Shown: positions 12,217 to 25,142, numbered from the stretch's first letter. The stretch: 64,000 nucleotides of DNA from Bolinopsis microptera (GCF_026151205.1 NC_087078.1:12755118-12819117), one strand, 5' to 3'. Translations and numbers: made by a program. Notes: generated by a model from the sequence alone, not told the origin.

Positions 12217-15200
12217 TCAAGACTCCTCACTGGTGCCGATGTTTGAGAGATCCCCGAGTCCGCTGATGCAGGAAGCACCTTGGACACTGATATCTTTCTC
12301 ATCACATTCCTTCTTACATTCCTTACTGCTTTCAGCATTTTCCTGACCAGTGTTTCCCGTTTCTTGTGAACTAGATGCCAAATTACCAACATCAGACTTC
12401 ATCAAATCTGACTCTGGAGGATCGTGACCCGGCCCGTTTTCACTGACAGACTCACTGACAGATTTGCACTTCACGTGACCAACAGACAGACTGTTCCCAT
12501 TAACCACACTGTTAGACCGACTCCCCGTGTTCCCATTTAACATGTCCTCCAACTGTGCCTCAACAGGGGTACCAGCTTGTGATCCATCAGCAGTGGAAAT
12601 GGGTCTCATGCTCCTCCTCTTCCGACCCTGAGGGCCTTTTGGTCTGTTCTTCCTGATATCCTCCACCACACAAACTTCCTGTCTAACTTCCTCTAAGTTG
12701 GCGGGGTCTATCGGTTCAGGCTCTATAATAACCGGTGGTGTTACTTCCACTTCAGGCGCGGGCCGCCGTGTGGTTCTGTACTTGTTCACTGCTTTGCGAA
12801 CTGATTTGAATGGGTTGAACATCTTGTTGCGCCGGTTAAATCCCCCTGATTGGTTGCTTTCATTGTCACTCTTTTCGGAGTCTAACGAGAGCTCGGCTGC
12901 TTTCTTATTTTTCTTAAAAAACGTAAATCTAGGTTTCTTTTCCTCGCTGCTCTTCATGCCTGAAAATTCATTAAAATGTAAGAATATGGTACATGAATGT
13001 CAGAAATCTCATAAGAAACGAGATTAAGCTTGATTCATAGATTTATCTGTAAGTCAAATCAGGTATGACTGTACCTGAATTGTAAATAGTGTAATTGTAA
13101 TTATAGCTACTTATGTCTCATTATTGTGCGAGGCTGATGACTGATCACAACGCGAAGAAAGTGGCACTGGTTTTTAAATAGTTACGAGCATTATAACATC
13201 AAAGAGATTGGAAATGTCATCCAAATAGAACAGAATACATGAACATCAGTTAATGAAAATCAAGGAGATTAAATGAATAATGAGACATTCACAGCGTTCA
13301 ACATCAAAGGCTTCAGAAAATTGTGCAACATACAGTTCAAGCAAAAAGCAACATTCCCTACCCTTAAATGTACAAAGTTTGAGCGGCAGTAAAAAACAAA
13401 AAGCAAAATTTGACAGCAAAACTGAACGTAGAGTACTCGTATATTAGTTAGTCGGAACAAACGTAATCACGACAACGAACGCTGTGACGTCAACCGTAAT
13501 TATCTAGTGTCACAAAACTTCTATAATAGGACTGATCATTAAAGGAAATAACATAACATGTCAGGAAATAGAGGCGGAACTTGGGGAGTAAGAGTACGGG
13601 AAATAACCAGATGCTGTCTGAGTTAGAGAACAGCTAAGGATTCCTGAACATATGCGTGGAATTTCAGGAATTTGTGGATTCTATTTCTGATTCCATGCGG
13701 TTCAGGAATCGGGCCCTTTATAGACATGATCAATTACTGCGTTATATACACGAATATGTACGAGTTCATGTTATGAGCTATGTTATGAGCTGTGTTCATC
13801 ACATCAAAAATTGACAAACTGAAATGGTTATAAGTACAACAAGCCTCAACTAATGTAATCAATAACCCACCCGTGAACAAACCATGTCATTAATCAGCGA
13901 AGTTCTGGAAAATTCCATGTAAATGACTATGATTGTACACTGTAAAAGTAGACAACACATCACTAGTAAAGCTGACAAAGCTGATTGAAATCACAATTGT
14001 CTCTCTCGGACAGTTAGATCACCAAGTTACGACCAAATGTTATTTAAATATACGTGGAATAAAGCGAGTATTTGAGAGTCAGTGTCATCTGTCATGTTCA
14101 GATATAAGATCATCAGTCACAAGAACCATACGTGTAAAACGACCGTACGAGGTGCGGAAAATAACTCATTATTCAATTAAGTAATTAGCTTAATTAGCTA
14201 ATCTACTTTAAATCAGATAACAACTGGAATGTGAAATTCAAACCGGTTAAAGTAAGTAAAAGTATCAGAACTACGAATATAGATAATAGACATGTAACAA
14301 CAAACAATAGGACAGTGATAAGCTGTGTTGAGGCTACTAGAAACTAACTAGCTACAGTTCACGAAGATGTATATTACTCGCTTGGACAGCGTTTACTACA
14401 GAAGTGTTAAATAAGGCAAACTAAGACGATTCTCCTCTCTCGATACTTGGCACCTGCTACACGTCATCAGGATACATTACTATCATTAGGATCATACATT
14501 ACTTGACATGTTGTATCTTTATATGGTGGTGTATTGGCGTAAAACAATGAACTTTTAAAGCTATCACCAAGTAATATCGTAATATTTTACCTGACAGTTT
14601 AGTTTAATGTTATGATTAAAAGACCTCATCCCAACTCACTAACAGGCCTGATGGTATGAACTGAACACGTATTTATGTTAAAAGATCTCCTTACCATTTT
14701 TTAAAAATTATTAAATTTAACAGCAAAGCCACAAAAATTACTGAATGATTCAAAGTGAGCCTTTCTCTGTGGTGGAAGAAAAGCAGTCGCGATCTGGCAG
14801 CATCACACCCAATTTTATTTGATATGTTAAAATTGCGGGGTTCGTACATGATCTAACCCTTCGTACTAGTTGGGCTACACCTTGCAGTAGTAGAGTAGTA
14901 GTATTACTAGTAGTAGTTGTAGGTGGTTAAGGATGACAGATCTGGATTATGAGCAGGAACATTATTATGATCCGGATTTGAAATTAAATTTGACATTTTA
15001 TATCAAATTTAATAAAGTGTCAAAGTTTGAGCACTTGCACTTTAAAGTAGGTGATCAGTGATTATGAGATCCGTTAGGACTAACAGAACTAACTTATGAA
15101 ACTAACGGAAGTCGGAACCTGAAGTAAATCTAGACAATTTGACGATGTTATCATTATTGTTGCGAAATGTTGACCAAATCTTCAAGATTTGAAATTTTGT

Positions 15201-16679
15201 GAAAAAACCTGAACAATTCTGACCAGCCACCACCAATACTCCGGTTCAAAATTCATCATATACGGCCAGATATTTAGTAAAGTTGGTGCGAAAAAAGAAA
15301 GAACTGGATAACCTTAAAACTTGCTCTACAAAGCAAATATAGTTACTTGCTATCCAGCTTTATGTGTAGCATATCCATCTAGCTTATCAGTCACATATCA
15401 GAAATCTACATGATTTCTACTGTAAAATCTTGTAATATTCAACATTCTGCAACATACTACTTCTGTGACATTTTTATGCACGATACATTTGAGTGAGTCC
15501 GCTACTACTTGCCGGTACAATATACAGTGATTATCATCGACCATCACCACTGTCAAGACGTCAGGACACGTGACAGTTTTGACCAAGTCACGTGCCAGTT
15601 TTGACCTGGCCACGTGTCAGTTTGACGTTCACATGCATGTAGCACATGCTACCGTCATGAAAATAAATTACACTTCTATAATAATCCATGTTTTTATAGT
15701 AAACATGTACACAAGTGCATGGTTGATATCAATATTAGGGGTAATTATGACAAGTATTAAAGTTAATGTTCTGATTGTTCAACTTTAGTTACAAGAATAG
15801 AGGCGTCATGACTAGCATACTCGCAGTTATTTCGTATGTATGCAACCTACTTTCAAACGATCTCGTGCGAAACTTATTTTATGAGCACACTGAGAGTATG
15901 AAATTGCTGTGATGAAAGTTGAGGGGGGCCTGGGACTAAAGTCACAATACTTAACCAAGAAACGGGAGTTTCAAAGGGAACACTAATTAGGGATGCAAAT
16001 TATATGCCCGATTAACTATATATTATACTGTTTCGAAATGTTCACGCCCATCAAAAATGGAAATTGGAATGAAACCATAAGTAAGGCTAGATCAGGTAAC
16101 ATGCCATGCGTGATTTGCGTGATGCGTGCGTTAAACGGTACCTTGACTGAGATCCTCCTCTGTTTCTTCAACAATTACATCAGGTACCACGTTTGAAAAG
16201 GTATCATCACTCTTTTTATCTTCTTCTTTCTTCCCTACCTCAGATTCTTGTTTCTTCAAAACTGTAGAATCTTCAATTTTGTCTTTCTTTTCTTCTTCCT
16301 CAGCAGCATCTTCTTTAGTTTTTTCTTCTTTTATCTGATTTCTGCTTTCATTTCTCGCAAAAATTGCGTTTAAAGATGCCTTTAAATCATCATTTTTTGC
16401 TTTGATATCATCTTTATCTCTGGTGTTATGATATAGCGTTTCATTTGAACCTATCTCGTTGGATTTTTTAATTTCAGCAAGTTCCTCTGAGATGCTGCTC
16501 CTTTCTTTATCGTCAGCAGTTATATCCGCAGTTTCTATTCCAATAGATAAATCCGGACTTCTAGAGCTTTCCTGGTCCTCCTTCATTTCGAGACTAGACT
16601 GGGGCGTGTCATGTTCAATCACACATTCTGTAGAGGGCTGATTCTCTGTACCTTCCGTCACGGCATCAACAGCAGACAT
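12217..16679 (-). CDS. Probable two-exon gene for a disordered acidic/basic protein
   Basis: Exon 1 is 16679-16142, starting ATG (MSAVDAVTEG) and ending CAAG before GTACCG. Exon 2 is 12959-12217, entered after TTTTCAG and ending TGA (GTSEES). The join gives an in-frame glycine codon (G|GC), and the combined frame is 426 residues. Residues 1-180 are Glu/Asp/Ser-rich with low complexity. A short amphipathic stretch at about 99-110 (LKASLNAIFARN) resembles WH2-type helices, but only weakly. The second half opens with a Lys/Arg/Phe-rich basic region (PRFTFFKKNKK, then MFNPFKSVRKAVNKYR), then Pro-rich (APEVEVTPPVIIEPEP), then Ser-rich acidic sequence. I do not recognise a family. The two long open frames could instead be separate genes, since exon 2 also begins with its own ATG two bases after the splice site; the matching phase argues for one gene. 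A possible 5' UTR acceptor (TTTTGCAG) lies about 40 bases upstream of the start. Confidence 0.6.
12960..16141 (-). other. Inferred intron of the acidic/basic protein gene
   Basis: Contains no other convincing exon. It holds an imperfect inverted repeat at 13636-13712 built on GATTCCTGAAC, a (TAG)n-like patch at 14885-14920, and the E-box array at 15567-15622. Confidence 0.5.
15567..15622. promoter_or_regulatory. Three CACGTG E-boxes spaced about 22 bp apart
   Basis: A 22-bp unit repeats about three times: CACGTGACAGTTTTGACC, CACGTGCCAGTTTTGACC, CACGTGTCAGTTTGACG. The E-boxes therefore sit about two helical turns apart on the same face of the DNA. It lies in the inferred intron. Function is inferred only from the motif; it may be a plain minisatellite. 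Confidence 0.5.
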
Positions 16680-18157
16680 GACAACGAGAGTGGTCTCGAG
16701 TCTCAATTGCAAGTACTAAAGCTGCAAAACAACCAACAAATATACAATCTGATATACAATACAGGGCGGCGTGAAGAAGTTGGACAAATTTCCTTGTTAG
16801 TTTAATTGTAACGGATACTGTTGTCACGTGATTTTTGAAAAATCTCAAGAATTACACCTTATTAACTGTGTTGAGTATTTTGACGTAAGATGAAGCCGAA
16901 TTAGTTCGGTCAAGCCTAATATACGCGGCTTTTAACCTCTAACAAAAGCAAAATATATACTGTTATGTCGGGAAGTGATGTATAAGCGTTGAGTTACTAG
17001 AATAGAATTGGTATGCTGGTAACAGGTAAATCGGTAACAACTAATGGCTGGAGCACGATCAATAATGGTGCATCATAAATCAGAATGCAACATCATAGGA
17101 GTAATCGAGAAAACTTAAAACCTCAACATAGAACAGACTAACTTAGACTGAAACAACTCCGACCCTCACTACAACGTAGTGGACGCTACTACGACAAAGC
17201 TACAAAAATGCAGCGCTACAAAAGGGTATCTGATGTATCTGATGTTTCTCGTGTACTACAAGAAGGACAGGTGGACAAGGAGGAGGAGGAGGGTAAACAC
17301 ACACACACACACACACGCACTGACAAGGTCTGAATTATTGATTACAGTGTAACTACTGTTGGAACTGTGAGTTACGTAGCGTCCCTCACACACACACACA
17401 CACGGTCTCTGTGCTGTGCACTATACAGGGTTAGCTTTTTGTGGCGCTGACAGGACGCTGTTCAAACACTTAGATAATGCAGGTAAATCACGCCTCTAGC
17501 GCCTCTAAACTGTATAGTCTCTATAGTGCATATTATAGTGTTTCTCTGATGCCTACTGAATGAAACTAAGTTTGTCAGGTTCCCTTTATTTACGAGGTTA
17601 TTTCTACAGCTGTTCAGTGCAATTAGCTAATATATCTGTTATTCAAACAGAGAGTTTTAATAAGATTCCCACCAATTTAAAAACGTTTTAACATTAATAT
17701 CATGTATCTAAGTACACGTTGTATTGATTTTCTGTCTGTCGGTTAAGTTTACAGCCTGAATGAATGGGACGTGTCACGTGCTATGACAAAGTCTTTTTCT
17801 CGAAACAGTCCGTGCACGTTAATATCAATTACTACGAATCAATAATAAGACTAATATAAAGAAGTTCGACTGAATAGAGGAAATGTTTTTCAAGAAGTGA
17901 GAAAATGGTCAAAGTCTGAACGACCACGAAACCCTCGTGACCTAAGTTGAACGTTAATCGTTATTAGCTGGTGTTGATACAAAGTCCACATATTATATAA
18001 TTTTAGGTAGAGGGCGTTTCTATGTGATGGCAGTTTTCTTATCTTCGCAGAGAATTGTGGCGCTAGTGGCACGGAAACGGTGAAGGTGGATTAGATATAC
18101 TGTTTAAGCTATTTTACGTTATTTTTACCAGTTCAAAAAAGGTAACGTCTGGGTGCT
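16680..18157. other. Upstream region of the minus-strand gene, no other gene seen
   Basis: Would contain the promoter of the gene starting at 16679. I see no clear TATA box. A 113-bp segment at 17745-17857 is the likely source of a copied insertion at 19935-20047. Confidence 0.4.
17298..17403. repeat. Two short (CA)n microsatellites
   Basis: An (AC)n run at about 17298-17317 and a second (CA)n run at about 17389-17403, upstream of the start of the acidic/basic protein gene. Confidence 0.85.
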
Positions 18158-18560
18158 GCTGTCACGTGCAAATGTACGTGTTGCACGTGCAAATGTACGT
18201 GCAAATGTACGTGTTGCCATACCAAAACACTTGGATTATCCTTACTAAATAGAAATACATAAAACAGTTTCTGAAAAATGTAAAAGTATGCACCTGGACT
18301 GACTTAGCCCCCGCTCTTGAGGGAGCTCTGAGTAGTATATAAGGAGACTCTCGTTTCTCAATATTACACTCTTCACTTCTTACACTCGGTAGTCGTGCAG
18401 CTGCGCTTACGGCTCGTACAGCGGTTGTTGGTCTCTTTCTCTTACTCTCACCGTTTAGAAACCGCGCTTCTGTTTTTATCGCTGAAATAATTGGAATGTG
18501 GTTAAATTAAGTATTGAAGATGGCTTTGACTATCGATCATAGACAATAAAGCTATTGATA
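18158..18560 (+). promoter_or_regulatory. TATA-containing promoter-like segment, possible solo LTR
   Basis: A short repeat of GTGCAAATGTACGTGTTGCAC (18165-18216) precedes TATATAAG (18336-18343); AATAAA follows at 18545-18550. A TATA box about 200 bases upstream of a poly(A) signal with no open frame between is the layout of an LTR (U3-R-U5). I could not define TG...CA ends or a target-site duplication, and there is no second copy in the window. It could equally be a core promoter for an unseen transcript. Confidence 0.3.
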
Positions 18561-21500
18561 AATGATAATGTCTGCGGTGATATAGAAAGTCGTTTTAACA
18601 TTTTTCTTTAGAACAAAACTTGTTGTGCGTTGATATTTGTCTATGTAAGGGCGGATAATACGGTCATTTAGCACATACCTAACACATTACCAGTACTTTA
18701 CAGTGATTCCAGGAATTTAGCAATATTAGTTGCTAGGGCGGCTCACCATGGTGATATAAATATTATAAGAAGAACCCGCAAAACTGCATGTTGAGTGTAA
18801 GATGGTAAACAAATCGTTATTGATCGAGTAGAGCGGTTAATGTCCTCCCTAGCATACCGTGATGTTTTTATATTTTAACCTAGTATAGGCGAAATTAATC
18901 GAAATCAATCTCCAAACTATAACGACTAACGTTTAGGAGAATCGGCAGACATATTTAAAATGTAACTAAAATTAAAATCACCATTATATATTAACAAGCC
19001 GAGGAAGCACATTTCAAGAGACCGGGTGTGTTATAAAACTTCCTTCCAGTTAAAATATCAAATATTACTAAGCAGCTGTCAGCAACCTCAATGGGGGCCT
19101 AGCCTAGTCTAATATGGGATGATAGCTTCATGTACACAAACGTCCACTGTATATTGTAAACGTATATCCTATGTTTCACAAACCATCGACTTGAAGTTAG
19201 TTTAATAATGAGTGCTCCATAGTTATTTTCGCGGTAAATCGGAGTTTTACCGTATAAGGTAGTCTTATTGTCGCAAAAATTGTGTCCCAATCGCTGAGAC
19301 ATTCGATAAGAAACATTTGATGTCATTTGAAAGCTTATGTCACTGAAATTTATCCAGAAACCGTCTGTCTTAAAATTAAACATTGACAGTAATCATTAAA
19401 GATGCTGTTGAGCAGCGAACTACTCACATTGTGCATCTATTACACTATTATGATACATTAGCTGACAGATTGAATACAACTTCAAGCACACCTCGTGTGC
19501 ACGAAATTATGAGCTTATCTCGTTAACTAACCTACACTTAACATATAATACTTTACAATGTATATACACACATATTACAATGTATGTACACTGTGAGGCC
19601 AGACAGGGTGATAAGACCACTTTGATTTTAACTGGGTGTAAACTGTAAAACTGTAAAACCTAACTCCTAAATGTGTATTACCTGAGAGCTGTTTAATCTC
19701 TGCTCGACTAAAATACATTGCAGCCATGGAAAATTATGTAAAATAAAAACATGAATAGACTATTCTCTGTGCACTGTGATCCATGACGTTACACTAGGTG
19801 GTGAGTATGTTAAATGTGGTGTACTAGCACGGCTCTCACTGACATTAGACCCAATAAATCTAAATTTTAAGTTTTAACATTTTCTCAATAAAAAATAAAC
19901 GAGTTGTCAAAATTGTCACATTATTTACATCATCAAGTTTACAGCCTGAATGAATGGGACGTGTCACGTGCTATGACAAAGTCTTTTTCTCGAAACAGTG
20001 CGTGCACGTTAATATCAATTACTACGAATCAATAATAAGACTAATATTTTTCTCAATAAAAAATAAACGAGTTGTCAAAATTGTCACATTATTTACATCA
20101 TCATGATCTTATCTCTCTTATCATGTCAATTACATCTTTAAATCTTTAAATTGTGCCTAATTTTTGCCAACAAAAATCCTCTGAAGTCGACTGACCACAA
20201 CGTGACTAATCACAGGGATAATTCTCCAAAAACATCTGCCTTTAAAATTATATCAAGCTAACTGGCAACTGGTGGCCATCCATCATAATTTTATTTACTG
20301 ATTCTGTGAAAAAGGTAGACACAGGACATTTTCAATGGGTAACACGAATAAGTAGACGATTTGATGGTAATTGGCCACAGATTATATTTGAAACAATAAG
20401 GGGTCTTTACAAAGCTCCGCATCATGCTCAACAATACACCCTCCTGGCTCCTACCACTACTATACACTTGGCTCTTCAATTCGGTTATATATTGCTATTG
20501 TGATAAGGTCCTTTATTTCAATAACAATAGCTCTCAAAGCTGATCCAAGTCGTGGTGTAGGTTGAGTAGGCTCATCTAGTGAGTACACTAAATATCACAT
20601 ACTTCTACCCTCATTATAATCCTACTACTTTCTGTGTGCAAGATACCGGAGGTAGATAAGTCTTTTCTGCTGGCGACAAAATTAACAAAAAATCTGCATT
20701 ACTCCCGGAGGCATGGCAAACTATTAACGGACAAATGTGCTACAATCAAACACAACAAACGTTATGTCAAGTACGTCTGTACAGGATTTAAATACAGATC
20801 TAAGTATCACAGACTCAATAGATTAGCAGGTTTCTTCTAAGGTAGTATGATAAGATGGGTTTAACAATTATTAATCCTTCATTTTTTTACTGTTTTCATT
20901 AATTTCTATTCTAAGTGTGCAGTAAAGGGAAGATTAAACGACTCCTCGAGTTATTTATGGTACATATTGCCCGGACGCTCGGTGATCCTGATTCCTGGAC
21001 CTTGGCAGCAAGTTTGCTCATCAACCCAACCCCAAATCTAGTTTGCAACGGTTGGTACTCACTCTACTAACCAATAACTTGAGGAGACGATGATTCTGCT
21101 TTTTACTGCTTACATGTCATGACTGCTTAAATCATTGAGCTTGAGACTAAAGTTTGCATGATGGTTAATCGTGTAATATTGATGTTCTGTAATATTCCGC
21201 ATCAAATACGAATAGAGTCCATAGCATGCGATGTTTTTATGTCCATGAGACATGAGGAATTTCGATTCGTTGCTAATGTAATTTATCTACCATTAGATAC
21301 GATCACGGATCATTATTGAATTTCCAGCCATGTAATTAGAACACAATCGAATGTTAAATTTGATTTAAGTCGAAGGATTACATTGAAATATTCGTACCAA
21401 ATTTCACTTCCATATCAATAGGTAGTTTTTCTTCTGAGAAATTAAATTAGGCAATAAACAAAAAAAAGTGCGACAAAGTTTGTGGTATTATAGGGATAAT

Positions 21501-22410
21501 AGAGATCAAAAATATCTGAAATAGAGATCGTTTCGATTTCTTATTTACCATTTTGCTACCAAGTTAAGCCAATAGTGTGAATTTAGTAAACCATCAGTTT
21601 AAGTAAAACCAAATTCATTTTAAATGTCTTCTCAGAGGTTCTGTTAGCACAACTCAATGTCAGCTTTTCTGTGGCTACTTGACTTACTCTGGGTATTGAT
21701 GCAATGGTATGGTGCGAAGTGGTTGCAATGGTCTCCTTTACCAACACACAGTGTGCCCACGAGCCCAATTTTACTTTTCGCAGCCTCTGGGCACACTGTG
21801 CAACATCCAAAATTTATGGAACCATGGTTATGATGGTGCTATTCCATTGAATCTGCTCATAGTTCCAATGATTATACATGAGATTTTAGTCTGACATGAT
21901 TTGATGTGAACTGCTTGTTAACCATCTTGCTTATTCATGACAAGTGCTCCAAAATGGAAGTGGAACGAATTCGCGAGGAGGGAATGGCATGCTAGGTAAT
22001 ATTAATACTGCTTGGTTCTCCTTTTTTTAAGCTACAGTAAAACATTCTGATGAAAATAATAAGTGATAACTTGTAAGTACATTTCTACAGATTATTATAT
22101 TTAAGAGGTTGACAAGAAACTTACTTGCGCTGGAGGGAAGAGTGTTCTTGTGGACCGTCAGAGTTTTATTTAATGTAAAGGATGACACAAGCCAGCAGTT
22201 ATGAATGTCCTTTACAAAAGGATAGTCCATGGTTACATTAATACAACTTGGTGCTGCATCTCCTTTGCTAAGGGTAGTAAATTACATTTCCGCAGATAAT
22301 TGTGAACTATACGGTCATTTTTTATTTTAAGAACTAATAGAATCTACAGTTTTAAAAAAAAAAGCATTATGATATCAATTTCAATAAAATGAATACAATA
22401 CAAAAGAGGC
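18561..22410. other. Non-coding stretch without a recognised gene
   Basis: Apart from the copied insertion at 19881-20103, I see only scattered short repeats. One is an inverted pair CACAGTGTGCCCA (about 21747) and TGGGCACACTGTG (about 21788) that could form a 13-bp stem. Open frames here are short and match no family I know. Confidence 0.4.
19881..20103 (+). repeat. 113-bp copied segment inside a 55-bp direct duplication
   Basis: Bases 19935-20047 match 17745-17857 with a single mismatch (C17810 versus G20000). The insert is bracketed by identical 55-bp copies of the surrounding sequence (19881-19935 and 20049-20103, starting TTTCTCAATAAAAAATAAAC). This is the pattern of a templated insertion within a small tandem duplication. 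Confidence 0.85.
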
Positions 22411-22826
22411 CATCTACTTAGGACGTCCAGCAAATAGGAAGGGGGTGGTTTTGGAATTTCGGACAAATCCGGACAGAGGGAGGGGAGGGGTTGGTTAACG
22501 AAAAGGTCCCATTTATTTTAACTCTTTGACACTAGTTACTCTGTAAGTTTAGATCCCTGTATTTTAAACGAGTACTTAAATGTACTTACATGTAACTGTA
22601 CTAAACTTGTTTGACACTAAATGTATTATTGTCTATTTTAGAAGTAACTACACATTTTATTAACAATTCATTTGAGTTGGTTTTATTTGTACTGTCAAAA
22701 GTAGCTGATAATCCGGACGTCCAGGGGAGGGGGTTGGTTTTGAAAATTCGGACACATCCGGAGAGGGGGAGGGGGGTGGTCTGAAAATCTGTGATTTTGG
22801 TGGATGTCCTAAGTAGATGGTCCCAA
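22411..22826. mobile_element. MITE-like element ending in CCATCTACTTAGGAC
   Basis: The left end CCATCTACTTAGGACGTCCA pairs with the right end, which reads CCATCTACTTAGGACATCCA on the minus strand. Just inside each end is a G-rich block containing a TCCGG motif (22440-22495 and 22712-22782). The AT-rich middle is non-coding. A degraded reverse-oriented copy is recognisable at about 46925-47240. No transposase. Confidence 0.75.
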
Positions 22827-23059
22827 AGAGGTCGAAAAGGACCTTTCACATTGCATGTTTTGTAATAATTTTGGCTTAAAAAGTTTCATGTTCCATTTAT
22901 TGAAATAAACATATAATATCCATTACTCCAGGAGTGATGACAGGATATGTTCCATTTTAAACAATTTTGTTTTCCTTTATATGTGTATGGTGAGCTTAGG
23001 GAATTAATTTGAAAACTCAGTTAATTATTAATATCTCTACTATAATTCAGAGAATTATT

Positions 23060-23290
23060 TATGTACGACCGCCCACGTGCAAATTAGACGAGAAATAGGA
23101 ATTTGCATAGTAACCATGGTAACGAGAGTTGTTACACGCACGTGCACGTGCAATGATTGTTTTAACTTCATTTTGATCGGTTTTGTGGTAATTACGTTGT
23201 GTTCAGTGCGAGCTACATTTTAATGGGCTGTTTACTCGGTTGTGACGGATATTTTTTGATGCTATAAAAACTGACTACCAAAGAATATAA
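23060..23290. promoter_or_regulatory. Cluster of X-box, octamer, E-box and TATA motifs
   Basis: ATTTGCAT (23101-23108, POU octamer) lies beside GTAACCATGGTAAC (23110-23123), a perfect RFX X-box palindrome. CACGTG E-boxes flank on both sides (near 23075 and 23140), and TATAAAAA occurs near 23262. RFX sites are known to mark ciliary gene promoters, but no gene follows on either strand within 1 kb. Binding is inferred from motif only. Confidence 0.35.
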
Positions 23291-23500
23291 CCTTCCTCCC
23301 TGTGATCACGGGCTTTCTAGTTATATATAATTCTGTAAATGCGCAGCGCACCTTCAAGCTTAAATTATTCACCTTACTGACTACTGAGGCAGCCAACCAA
23401 CGCACGGATTTATTTTTATGTTATTTATCTTTTAGTTAGTTGTCATCCGGCCAAACATTAAGCAACTTATATTGTAGCACCATTTTTTAATTAGAATATT

Positions 23501-23694
23501 AAAATATGTCAATGTTGTAATTTTGCATGGCTGAAATGTAACGCTTGATTTGCATATATAATAATTAATTGAATTTTCAAATAAAAATATGATATGTTTT
23601 GATTGTTATTAATAAATACCAAAATTTAAATTTGTTTTCCTATATAAATCAAGTGTTACATTTCAGACATGCAAAATTACAATGACATATTTTG
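23501..23694. mobile_element. Short hairpin MITE with ~55-bp inverted arms
   Basis: The left arm 23501-23560 (AAAATATGTCAATGTTGTAA ...) pairs with the right arm 23641-23694 with few mismatches; both contain the core GAAATGTAACRCTTGATTT. The spacer is about 80 bp of AT-rich sequence. A short tandem repeat (AACTAATAAATCAATGA, about 17 bp) follows at 23701-23756. Confidence 0.7.
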
Positions 23695-24382
23695 ATATAC
23701 TAACTGATAAATCAATGAAACTAATAAATCAATGAAACTAATAAATCAATGTTTTAGCTCATTTTACAAAGTCAAATATTTAAAACAATTAAAATTGTAT
23801 AGTGCTCAATTTGTAAATGACTAGTTGATCTTTGCTATTGGAAGTTTGTCAAAGACTGGCAGCTAGCGGGGCAAGGAATGCACGGGCTTAGGGGCTTTTG
23901 TGCACACCAGAACACTAGCTCGGTAGATTTTTGGAAACTAGAAGGATTGAAAACTAAAATTGTTTTTGATGGAGGCTGAGGCATGTTTTTGAGAGGGACG
24001 GTATAATAGCTTGTGGTAACAACTGGCCTTTACTTTAATAGGATGAAGTTTTAGTTTTAGGACAGGAAGAAGGCATTAAGAAGATTTGCTCTTTGTTTAC
24101 AAGGCAGAATATAAGCAATGTTGGTTATAATATGTATCAATATCTAGATCTTCGTTTATCAATTTTCACTAAATGGGTTTAAAATTTTAATAGGGAGGGA
24201 AATTCATCAACTTTATTAAGTACCTATCAAAAATAAATCTTATATCAATGTAATATATTAAAAATCATAATCCTAAGTCTAATAATAAATCTGTTAAAAA
24301 CACTTTCTCACTACACTGCGCTCACACACGTTAGTAAGACAAAGGAAAATGCAAACCCAGCTAATTTTCGATTTCAAGATAA

Positions 24383-25142
24383 TCATTTTGGATGTGTGGA
24401 CCCTAGGGTAGACTTAATGTCAAAATTTAGATTAGAGCATTCGAAATCTTTGTTTGTCCAATCAAGATCAGCATGGTTATGCTGGTTGACGAGCAGTGAT
24501 TGCTTCATCCTAGACTTCAGGCAGGCCACACTTAGACAGTAGTCACGTATACCAAGCTTAGGCACAATTACGTTCCAAATACGAGTCGTTCTGCTATTGA
24601 AGTTGTCAGGGGGGTCTGCTTGGCTTAGTATAAGGGTGGGTTTCCTACTTGAGCAAGTGAAATTTTCATGGAGGGAAATCGGAGCACGGAATTTCATGAT
24701 TTTATAGAGCTCAAGGAAACAATGGTAAGTGTACAGGTTTTGGACGGCAAGTATTCCGTGTTCCTTGAACAAAGGTTTCGTGTGCTCTTTCAAGAAAAAT
24801 TTTTTGTTCAGATTTTGGTTGCCAAACGGTCGAGCACGAGCACAGGTCTTAAATTTATCTAGGTATGCCTCCCTGTCGCCAAACAGTACCCTGAGACAAT
24901 ATTTTTGTGCTTTGAATACAGAACTTATACGAGTTTTGGCTGCCCCACCCCAAACCGTGATACAATAGGAGAGGTGTGATTCAAATAGAGTGTAATACAA
25001 CTGGCGGTGTAAGAAATCTGGGAGGGAGCAGCGTAGGCGGTAGAGAGTTGATGTTGCATGGCTGAGAGAACGCCTAAGTGATTTTATATGTTCTTCCCAG
25101 GTTAGCTTTTCATCGATGACGACTCCCAGTAAATGGTACTGC
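24383..25142 (-). pseudogene. 5'-truncated LINE reverse-transcriptase remnant
   Basis: A 253-codon open frame with the C-terminal part of a non-LTR retrotransposon ORF2. It begins at LGVVIDEKLTWEEHI, the segment just after the RT palm, then a thumb-like region with the typical LYYTLFESHLSYCITVWG. The post-RT part has EHTKPLFKEHGILAVQNLY, the arrangement of Jockey/CR1-type elements. The catalytic YADD-type motif, the earlier RT motifs and the endonuclease are absent, and no further RT sequence appears upstream (25143-25590). It ends in a stop at 24383. This is a typical dead-on-arrival 5' truncation; the frame is still open, so the insertion may be fairly young. No start codon suggests independent expression. 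Confidence 0.85.
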
